DNA of 37,927 bases, taken from assembly GCA_905212635.1 (NCBI GenBank), contig CAJMFH010000025.1, positions 1 through 37,927 on the forward strand, read 5' to 3'. Made by a program: the position numbers and the translations under genes. This document shows, piece after piece, positions 31,718-37,927 of this stretch. Source of the stretch: an uncultured Lachnoclostridium sp. (GTDB lineage Bacteria; Bacillota; Clostridia; Lachnospirales; Lachnospiraceae). The first letter of the stretch is position 1; each line of letters starts with the position of its first letter. Under the pieces are notes generated by a model. That model worked only from the letters and a program-made list of their open reading frames with translations, did no database searches and was not told the DNA's origin.

Positions 31718-32785
31718 TTACTGCTGCAAGATCTCCTTTACTTCTTTTAAAAAGCATTCCATCTGTTCCTCGGTACCAATGGTGATACGAAGATAATTGT
31801 TAATACGCGGTTTATCAAAATAGCGCACAAAAATACCCTTTTCACGAAGTTTCTCAAATATTTCTTTTGCCGGAACGTCTTTGTGTCCCGCAAAGAGGAA
31901 ATTGGTACAGGACTCTTTGACATCAAATCCAATTTTTTCCAATTCTTCTTTTGTCTTTGCGCGTGTGTTCATGACTTTCTTAATATTTTCCCGGAAATAC
32001 TCCTCATCTTCAAGAGAAGCTGCACCGATCAAAATGGATTCGGTATTCATCGTATACGAGTTGATGGATTCCTTCACGTCTTTCATCGCCTGAATCAACG
32101 CCGGATTTCCCATCGCATAGCCGATACGCATTCCTGCCATCGAACGTGATTTAGAATACGTACGAACGACAAGAAGGTTGTCATACTTGCCAATTAACGG
32201 CAGCACACTTTCGCCGCCAAAATCCACGTAAGCTTCATCAATGATGACAACAACTTCCGGATTCGCCGCAATGATCTCTTCCACCTGAGAGACACCCAGA
32301 GCGATTGAGGTCGGCGCATTTGGATTTGCAATCACAACTCCACCATTTTTCTTTTTATAATCATTAACATTTATTGTAAAATCTTCCTGTAACGGCGGGC
32401 ATTCATATGGAATGCGGTACACTTCCGCCCAGACCGGATAAAATGAGTAAGTGATATCCGGAAAAAAAATCGGCGTATCCGAGTTAAAAAAGGTTAAAAA
32501 GGCGAGTGCAAGCACATCGTCAGAACCCACTCCGGCAAACACCTGATCTGCTCCGATTCCGTGGTATTTTGCCAGTGCTTCCACCAAGAGAGAAGCGGAA
32601 GGATCCGGGTACAGGGAAAATCTGGATACATTTACTTTTCCGTGTTCGTCAAATACTTTCGGTGACGGTGGATAGGGATTTTCATTGGTATTTAATTTAA
32701 TGATATTGGTCTGTTTTGGCTGTTCTCCCGGTACATACGGGGTCACTTTACGGACATTTGCTGCCCATTTCATCTCGTTGCTCAT
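31718..32785 (-). CDS. hisC: Histidinol-phosphate aminotransferase
   Basis: The 355-residue class I/II PLP enzyme has the HisC pattern LNTNENPYPPSP near the N terminus, PNAPTS in place of NNPTG, D183/Y186 (IIDEAYVDFG) and the PLP lysine K212 in VRTYSKSRSMAGMRIGYA. It should make L-histidinol phosphate from imidazole-acetol phosphate. The ATG at 32785 has GGAGG five bases upstream; an ATG four codons earlier abuts the previous stop. No other his genes are near, so a broader aromatic-aminotransferase role is possible. Confidence 0.93.
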   Translation of the reverse strand: MSNEMKWAANVRKVTPYVPGEQPKQTNIIKLNTNENPYPPSPKVFDEHGKVNVSRFSLYPDPSASLLVEALAKYHGIGADQVFAGVGSDDVLALAFLTFFNSDTPIFFPDITYSFYPVWAEVYRIPYECPPLQEDFTINVNDYKKKNGGVVIANPNAPTSIALGVSQVEEIIAANPEVVVIIDEAYVDFGGESVLPLIGKYDNLLVVRTYSKSRSMAGMRIGYAMGNPALIQAMKDVKESINSYTMNTESILIGAASLEDEEYFRENIKKVMNTRAKTKEELEKIGFDVKESCTNFLFAGHKDVPAKEIFEKLREKGIFVRYFDKPRINNYLRITIGTEEQMECFLKEVKEILQQ

Positions 32786-32797
32786 CATAGCCTCCAT

Positions 32798-33982
32798 TTA
32801 TTTATAGCTTTCTGCCAGTCGTTTAAATGCCGGCAGTGATCTTTCAATCATATCATAATCTACACAATATGCGATACGGACGTAGCCCGGGCAGGCAAAA
32901 GAACTTCCCGGTACCAGAAGAAGATGCTCTTCTTTGGCTCTTGCCACAAACGCCTTGTCGTCCTCTTCCAGCGTCTTTACAAACAGATAAAAGGCACCGT
33001 CGGGGTTGGCACACTCAAACCCAAACTTACGAAGACTGTCCACAAGAAGCCGGCGGTTTTTGTCGTAAATTTCCACATCCACCTTGGCATCCAGACAGCG
33101 CGCGATCGTCAGCTGCTGAAGCGACGGTGCATTGACAAAGCCAAGAATACGTGTCGCCACATTGGCTGCACCAATTACCTCTTCGGCATCTGCCATTTCA
33201 TCCGGAAGCACAAGGTAGCCGATACGTTCTCCCGGCAGAGACAGCGATTTGCTGTAAGAATAGCCAACGATCGTATTGGCATAATATTTTGTCACATATG
33301 GCACTTCCACACCGCCATACACAAGTTCACGGTAAGGCTCGTCGGAAATCAGGTAAATGTCTGTACCAAATTCGGTCTGCTTGTCCTCCAGCACTTTTGC
33401 CAGATCCTGCAATACGTTTTCTGAATATACTACACCTGTAGGATTGTTTGGTGTATTGATAATAACGGCTTTGGTCTTCGCGGTTATTTTCTGCTTTAAT
33501 TCATCTAATTTCGGCATAAATGTCGCAGTATCCGGAGAGATCACAACGACCTTTCCGCCGTAATTCGCCACATAATTATTGTATTCTCCAAAATACGGAG
33601 CAAACACGATCACTTCGTCGCCCGGATTCAGCAGTGTTTTCAGCGCGACATTGAGACCTCCGGCAGCTCCCACAGTCATGACAATGTTTTCCTGATGAAA
33701 ATGGGTGTCAAACTGCGCATTCAAATGATCCGCGATAGCGGCACGAACTTCCTCATAACCGGAATTGCTCATATACCCATGAACATACCCCGGTGCCTCT
33801 TTTTCCAGCACATCGATCATCGCCTGCTTCACTTCTGCCGGCGGCTCTACACTCGGATTTCCCAAACTGAAGTCATATACATTTTCTGCTCCGTATTTTT
33901 TCGCCATGATCTTTCCTTCTTCAAACATGGCACGGATCACAGAACTTCCTTTTACCAATTGCTGCATCTGTTGTGATATCAT
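32798..33982 (-). CDS. PLP-dependent aminotransferase (aspartate aminotransferase family)
   Basis: The 394-residue fold-type I aminotransferase has NNPTG at 179-183, D214 and Y217 (LISDEPYREL) and PLP lysine K245 in GYSYSKSLSLPGERIGY. The family includes aspartate, alanine and aromatic aminotransferases; the donor is not certain. AAGGAAGG precedes the ATG. Its stop lies just before hisC, so the two aminotransferases form a unit, downstream of the chemoreceptor gene with a 79-base gap. Confidence 0.92.
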   Translation of the reverse strand: MISQQMQQLVKGSSVIRAMFEEGKIMAKKYGAENVYDFSLGNPSVEPPAEVKQAMIDVLEKEAPGYVHGYMSNSGYEEVRAAIADHLNAQFDTHFHQENIVMTVGAAGGLNVALKTLLNPGDEVIVFAPYFGEYNNYVANYGGKVVVISPDTATFMPKLDELKQKITAKTKAVIINTPNNPTGVVYSENVLQDLAKVLEDKQTEFGTDIYLISDEPYRELVYGGVEVPYVTKYYANTIVGYSYSKSLSLPGERIGYLVLPDEMADAEEVIGAANVATRILGFVNAPSLQQLTIARCLDAKVDVEIYDKNRRLLVDSLRKFGFECANPDGAFYLFVKTLEEDDKAFVARAKEEHLLLVPGSSFACPGYVRIAYCVDYDMIERSLPAFKRLAESYK

Positions 33983-33993
33983 GATGTCCTTCC

Positions 33994-34089
33994 TTTCTTA
34001 TGTCAATGCTATCTCACGCCGGCACTTTCTTGCGCCAATGTTTTCTCCTGTCAATGCTGCCTTACGCCAGTGCATTATTGACATACTGC
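33994..34089. repeat. Imperfect 48-bp tandem duplication
   Basis: Two units with a 48-base period begin at 33994 and 34042. Their first 27 bases match at 22 positions, with the shared core TGTCAATGCT. The copy at 34042 contains the stop codon and last codons of the chemoreceptor gene; the other lies in the spacer. Each copy carries TTGACA on the minus strand, but no good -10 follows. Confidence 0.6.
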
Positions 34090-36146
34090 ATGATCTCGTA
34101 ATTATCTTCCGGCATCTGGCAGCCGACAATATAAGTTCCTTCGTTGTCAGAACAGCGTAATATACGTCCATCCAGCTGCCGCTGATTTTTCAGTTCAAAA
34201 TCCGGTATGGTAATCACAATCTGTTTTCCTTTCGCCTCGCTGAAAAATGAATTCTTAGAGGAGAAAGCAAATCCATTGGCGCTGATATTTTCCATATTTC
34301 CATCAAATGTCTCTCCGGATTCTTTATCCAGAATCTGACATTTCAGTGTCATATCAAGACGCGGATATTTACGGCGGTTATAAATCTTAGGACGGGAAGT
34401 AAACCGCACTTTATACTGCTCTGACTGCTTCACAATCTCGACACTGTCCCAGCAGTACAAAATATTGCCGACCGTGATCTGCATCTCGCCATCCAGTGTT
34501 TTTTGTTTCATCGGAATCTCTTGTCCGCACGACACCAAAAGTCCGTCTTCGTGGCTTTCTACAAGTTCGCCGTGATATTCTTCCGGCTCTCCCTCTTCCG
34601 GATGTGAAATGAGCATCACTCTCATTCCGGCTTTCAAATCTTCCACGCCCATAAATCCGCCGATTCCGAGCTCTGTCATCAGGTTTTCCACGACATGCTC
34701 AATGCTGTCGATATTCAATGCCGTCTCTGCGTATTTGCTGAGCATCGTCTTCGTTGTCTCATCCGAATGATCGATGCGCTCGGTCATTGTCTCCACTACA
34801 CCGGAAACCTGTTCCATATTTTCCACAAGATGCGTATTGGATTTTTCCACTTCTTTCATTGCGGAATCAATGACCTCGATGTGTCTTCCCAATTGTCCCG
34901 AATCCGCCGTGATCTTCTCGACACTCTGATTGGTCTGGTTTACTTTTTCAAGAGATATCTGGATCAGTTCTAATGTTTTCTGGATTGCCTCTGTCATATG
35001 AGCGGATGTCTTTTCCAGATGTTCAAGTGCTTCCTGAATCTGCCCCGAAGAGGTCTGTGTCTCTGTACTGAGCACACGGATCTGTTCTGCCACGACAGCA
35101 AAGCCTCTGCCGCCCTCGCCGGCTCTTGCCGCCTCAATTGAGGCATTGAGCGCAAGCAGGTTGGTCTGATTGGAAATACGCTCAATCGTTCCGGTTTCCT
35201 CTTTTACCATTTCAAACTGTGAGCTGAAATGCTGCAATACATCTTCTACTTCTGTAGAAAGTTCTGACATGTGTTTTGTCGTTGTAATAACATTTTCCAA
35301 ATCTTCCTGGCTGGCGCTTGCATGTTCCACCGATTCGTGAACAAGATCCACCATGTCTCCGATCAGCCCTGCCACATTCTGCACCTGCGTATTGATCGTT
35401 TCTGTCATATTCTGGGAGGACTGTGTTCTTTCCTGTAAAGTATGATTGTTGTCCGTCAATTCGTTCATTCCCATAACAACCATGTCTGCACCGTGTTTAT
35501 TTTCAGCAGCAAGTTCACGCACTACTGCCACACCATCTACGATCGTATTGCTCGCAACCTTGACTTTATCTACTGTCGTAACAACACGTTTGAGATCGGA
35601 TTTTACACTGTCAAGCATCGCTCCGTCGGATTCATTCAAATGGCGGATGGACATAACATAGCAGATATAACACAGGATGATACAGGAAACCTGCAAACTG
35701 TATTCTTTAATATCATTGTCCGTATTCAAACCATTACTATATTTTATGACGGCACTGACGATAATGATGATCGTATTGACGACACCGCATTGAATCATAA
35801 ACGTTCGGTTTTTATACAGTACAAGCAGACTGGTAACCGGCAGTATGTACGTAAATGCGATATGAGAAGGTGTCGTACAGATTACAAAGGTATAAAAAAT
35901 GCCATATCCAATCGCAATTTCATATTTATAATAATCGGTTGCCATTCCTTTCACTTTCAAAAGGATCTGTCCCGCAAAAAACGGGATCCAGCAAAGCAGT
36001 ACAAAGACCAGAAAATATGGACCGCTGCGGATGCCTTTCGAGGTATCGGAACCATAGTTTGCTGTCAATAACAAGGCAAAAATAAGCCAGATCTTTCTCG
36101 CCCGCTGGTTTGCTTTTGCTTTAAATACATTCTCGTCGTAGTTCAT
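34062..36146 (-). CDS. Membrane chemoreceptor (MCP) with C-terminal PilZ domain
   Basis: The 694-residue protein has about six hydrophobic helices in residues 18-168 with almost no extracellular loop, no HAMP domain, a cytoplasmic methyl-accepting signalling domain (about 180-490) with hairpin tip ERISNQTNLLALNASIEAAR at 322-341, and a C-terminal YcgR/PilZ-like part (about 500-694). The PilZ c-di-GMP site is intact: RRKYPR at 591-596 and NISANG at 620-625. It should pass a membrane signal and c-di-GMP level to the CheA array. GGAGG lies seven bases before the ATG. Ligand and methylation sites cannot be fixed from sequence. Confidence 0.9.
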   Translation of the reverse strand: MNYDENVFKAKANQRARKIWLIFALLLTANYGSDTSKGIRSGPYFLVFVLLCWIPFFAGQILLKVKGMATDYYKYEIAIGYGIFYTFVICTTPSHIAFTYILPVTSLLVLYKNRTFMIQCGVVNTIIIIVSAVIKYSNGLNTDNDIKEYSLQVSCIILCYICYVMSIRHLNESDGAMLDSVKSDLKRVVTTVDKVKVASNTIVDGVAVVRELAAENKHGADMVVMGMNELTDNNHTLQERTQSSQNMTETINTQVQNVAGLIGDMVDLVHESVEHASASQEDLENVITTTKHMSELSTEVEDVLQHFSSQFEMVKEETGTIERISNQTNLLALNASIEAARAGEGGRGFAVVAEQIRVLSTETQTSSGQIQEALEHLEKTSAHMTEAIQKTLELIQISLEKVNQTNQSVEKITADSGQLGRHIEVIDSAMKEVEKSNTHLVENMEQVSGVVETMTERIDHSDETTKTMLSKYAETALNIDSIEHVVENLMTELGIGGFMGVEDLKAGMRVMLISHPEEGEPEEYHGELVESHEDGLLVSCGQEIPMKQKTLDGEMQITVGNILYCWDSVEIVKQSEQYKVRFTSRPKIYNRRKYPRLDMTLKCQILDKESGETFDGNMENISANGFAFSSKNSFFSEAKGKQIVITIPDFELKNQRQLDGRILRCSDNEGTYIVGCQMPEDNYEIMQYVNNALA

Positions 36147-36206
36147 CTGTCATCCTCCAATCACTTATTTTCTCGTAGCTATTCAGAATCTAATAGGGCT
36201 CCCCTC

Positions 36207-36234
36207 CACATATGAGCATTTTTAGCCTTGTCAA
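36207..36234 (-). promoter_or_regulatory. Possible promoter of the MCP-PilZ gene
   Basis: On the minus strand consensus TTGACA (36229-36234), a 16-bp spacer and a poor TATGTG (36207-36212). No sigma-28 motif or c-di-GMP riboswitch core is visible in the leader. Confidence 0.3.
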
Positions 36235-36240
36235 AGGTGG

Positions 36241-36259
36241 AAAAGAACACGAAGTGTTC
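36241..36259 (-). terminator. Weak terminator hairpin after the hydrolase gene
   Basis: A 6-bp stem (GAACAC/GTGTTC at 36245-36250 and 36254-36259) with a three-base loop is followed by four T on the minus strand, 37 bases after the stop. Confidence 0.4.
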
Positions 36260-36295
36260 GAAATGCGAAGGTGTAGCTGGGGGTGTCCTGAATCG

Positions 36296-37282
36296 TTACG
36301 CTTTCTCAAAGAAACGCACCATCTGATTCATTGTCTCTCTGCTCTCTTTCAAATACGGATCAAATACACTAAATGCGTGTGTGAGTTTTTTATCTTTTCG
36401 GAAATCTTTCAGCTGGAAGCGCATTTCATTTTCTTTCAATGCCCGTGCAAACTGCAACGTATAATGTTCCAGCATATCCTCTTTACTTGTCACCAGATAA
36501 CACGGTGGCAGCGCCTTGATAATTTCCGGACAATCTGGTTTTTCATATTGTTTAAATGCTTTGCGCCGCTCCCTTTTTCCATAGAGATAGCGGGGAAGAA
36601 AAAGACCGATCTGGTCGAATTTTGTCGTATAAAACATTCCGCTGATCAACCCCAAGGCACGCACCGGCAAAGTTGTCGGTATCACTCCGGCTGCCTCAGC
36701 AAGTGCCGTGCAACGCTGCATCGCCACCGCGTACGTGGGCAGGCAGGCTCCTCCGCTGTCTGCTGCCGCATAAATCCTGTCCGAATCACCCCGATACGAT
36801 TCAATCAATGTCTGAATCTTGTCCATCGCGCGGCTTACCGCCTCAAACTGGTCATAAATCATACAGTCCGGTATCAACGGATATTCAATGGAAAATACCA
36901 AAAATCCAAGTTTTACCAGTTCTGCGCAGTAATAGCGGTTAAATTCTTTCGTTCCAATCACCATTCCGCCGCCATGCACATTTACAATAACTGGGAGTTT
37001 GTCCTGTGTCCTTTCTTTCGGCTGGTAAACATTCAGCCGATGTTCCTTTTTTCCATCCTCTATGTAAGCAATATCTACAATTTCTTCCACTTCTTCCGGA
37101 AAAGTAAAACGTTCTTCCTGTTCTTTCTGCTGCTTCGCAAAATCTTCCCGCTGTTTATAAAATACATTTGTCAGAATGCCCAAACTTTCACGCTCCATTC
37201 CACATTGTAATTCCTCTGTAAGTCTCTTTCTAGAGTACCACATTTTTACGGTTTTGTAAATCGAAAATGCAATGTCTCTCAT
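36296..37282 (-). CDS. Alpha/beta hydrolase (HSL-type esterase)
   Basis: The 328-residue protein has the hormone-sensitive-lipase-type layout: a helical N-terminal cap (1-90), NVHGGGMVIGT (oxyanion HGGG 103-106), nucleophile S176 in AADSGGACLP, a late acidic residue in TSKEDMLEHY and His in KLTHAF. It should be an intracellular carboxylesterase of unknown substrate. The first ATG has no Shine-Dalgarno, only AT-rich sequence, and lies ten bases from a large palindrome. Starts at codons 14 and 29 are alternatives, the latter with AGAGGA 13 bases upstream. Confidence 0.85.
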   Translation of the reverse strand: MRDIAFSIYKTVKMWYSRKRLTEELQCGMERESLGILTNVFYKQREDFAKQQKEQEERFTFPEEVEEIVDIAYIEDGKKEHRLNVYQPKERTQDKLPVIVNVHGGGMVIGTKEFNRYYCAELVKLGFLVFSIEYPLIPDCMIYDQFEAVSRAMDKIQTLIESYRGDSDRIYAAADSGGACLPTYAVAMQRCTALAEAAGVIPTTLPVRALGLISGMFYTTKFDQIGLFLPRYLYGKRERRKAFKQYEKPDCPEIIKALPPCYLVTSKEDMLEHYTLQFARALKENEMRFQLKDFRKDKKLTHAFSVFDPYLKESRETMNQMVRFFEKA

Positions 37283-37291
37283 GTTTTAAAT

Positions 37292-37431
37292 GGTAACTGA
37301 GGCTGTGATTTCCCCATTCGGGACCGTTCGCACTTAAAAGGCGCGCGTAACGGTGCATGAGGGCAAAACACGCCCTCTACGCACCGACGGCGCCTTAAAT
37401 CCCTCCTTGGGAAATCACAGCCTCAGTTACC
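37292..37431. repeat. 140-bp nested palindrome
   Basis: Perfect 23-bp terminal inverted repeats (37292-37314 and 37409-37431, ends GGTAACTGAGGCTG) enclose further nested complementary stems: AAGGCGC/GCGCCTT (37338-37344 with 37390-37396), CGGTGC/GCACCG (37351-37356 with 37381-37386) and GAGGGC/GCCCTC (37359-37364 with 37372-37377). It has no open reading frame. On the minus strand it is the leader of the hydrolase gene. It could be a MITE-like element or a structured RNA. Confidence 0.85.
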
Positions 37432-37459
37432 GCAAAAATACGAGGGACAGGGTAAAGAC

Positions 37460-37927
37460 GAGGGGGGCATAACTGCCGGCGTGGAAACAACGTTATTGCC
37501 GGCGGCGTGCTGCCGACGCGTTTTTGATGCGGGGGCGTTACTTTAACTTTAGCGGGGGGCTTCCGCGCACCACTGAATGGCTTGCTTTTCCTTTTTTCCG
37601 GGGTGCTTAACCCAATCTCGTGGCGGAGGCAGCTGCCGGCTTTGTTGACGCTAGTCAACAACTTTATTGCCGGCAGTGTCCTGCCGACGAACGTATGTGA
37701 GGGGGCGCTTCCTTGCACCACTGTAATGACTTGCTTTTCCTTTTTCCGGGGTGTCTGACCTAATCTCGCATCCACTACTCACCACGGAAGTGACTTGCTT
37801 TTCCTTCTTTTTTGGGTATCTGGATAACAAGCAACCAATTCCAATATTCTCTTCTCTTTACGTTGCCTTTCTAGCTTCTTGCCTGCCCTAAAAGCAACCT
37901 GCGTCGCCTCTCCTTTCTCTTTACGTT
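37460..37927. repeat. Degenerate direct-repeat region without genes
   Basis: CTGCCGGC-containing blocks recur at about 37473 and 37633, TTATTGCCGGC at 37493 and 37664, CTGCCGACG at 37510 and 37681, and a CTTGCTTTTCC motif at 37581, 37730 and 37794, twice followed by a pyrimidine run and CCGGGGTG. TCTCTTTACGTT occurs at about 37853 and 37916. A small palindrome GTTGAC-GCTA-GTCAAC lies at about 37644-37659. Units are roughly 150-170 bases and decayed. The only long frame (minus, 126 codons) is low-complexity and lacks family features, so I do not call a gene. Confidence 0.65.

Noticed and set aside
36245..36259. LexA-like palindrome GAAC...GTTC
   Set aside because: The half-sites are seven bases apart instead of four, and it is not at a promoter; it fits a hairpin better.
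36147..36295. c-di-GMP riboswitch upstream of the MCP-PilZ gene
   Set aside because: I looked for the GEMM core (CGCAAAGCC-type and tetraloop receptor elements) and found none.
36212..37210. Plus-strand reading frame of 332 codons
   Set aside because: It is the shadow of the alpha/beta hydrolase, which has HGGG and a serine nucleophile motif on the other strand.
37395..37775. 126-codon minus-strand reading frame
   Set aside because: It runs through direct repeats and palindromes, has repetitive Pro/Arg-rich translation and no start signals.
37460..37927. CRISPR array
   Set aside because: Repeats are imperfect, unevenly spaced at about 150 bases and have no uniform 30-40-bp spacers; no cas gene is present.

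Overview
The window looks like a core-genome segment of an anaerobic, endospore-forming, probably motile member of the Firmicutes, most likely family Lachnospiraceae (Roseburia/Agathobacter/Coprococcus-type gut bacterium). This rests on the conserved Bacillus/Clostridia sporulation and division block (spoVT, hup, S4-domain rqcP, yabP, yabQ, divIC, spoIIE, tilS, hpt, ftsH), strong AGGAGG ribosome binding sites, intracellular glycan-degrading enzymes (GH13, GH95, GH43), a sigma-28 flagellar-type promoter and a moderate GC content. No species can be named from the sequence alone.

Layout. 1-2000: a CgeB-like glycosyltransferase (-) diverges from a small protein (+) behind a sigma-28-like promoter. 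2000-4070: an intracellular GH13 amylase/neopullulanase (-). 4310-13313 (-): the sporulation/division/housekeeping block. Intrinsic terminators after hup, rqcP and divIC split it into spoVT | hup | rqcP | yabP-yabQ(-divIC) | spoIIE-tilS-hpt-ftsH. Stage-specific promoters are packed into the terminators: a sigma-E-like promoter in front of yabP, and a 21-bp-spaced, Spo0A-box-associated promoter in front of spoIIE. 13480-17374 (+): a LexA-box-controlled Y-family polymerase with its YolD partner, then a GH95 alpha-L-fucosidase. 17390-20903 (-): nicotinamidase, nicotinate phosphoribosyltransferase and a GH43 enzyme in one tight unit. 21063-27677 (+): degV, apt, a purine permease, an ABC-F ATPase, fabF and a methyltransferase, all closely spaced. 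27700-30170: small orphan genes, a NYN-domain protein, a metallophosphoesterase and a hotdog thioesterase. 30319-30993 (+): a five-tRNA operon (Pro, Gly, Arg, His, Gln) with its own promoter and terminator. 31000-37282 (-): GH25 muramidase, hisC, a second aminotransferase, a membrane chemoreceptor fused to PilZ, and an alpha/beta hydrolase. 37292-37927: a 140-bp nested palindrome followed by about 460 bp of degenerate direct repeats with no credible gene.

I see no insertion sequence, prophage, CRISPR array or defence island. The observations most worth following are regulatory and structural: promoters embedded in terminators, a sigma-28 promoter on an uncharacterised small protein, a chemoreceptor-PilZ fusion, a glycosidase inside an NAD-salvage transcription unit, and palindromic elements at 12.1-12.2 kb and 37.3 kb.
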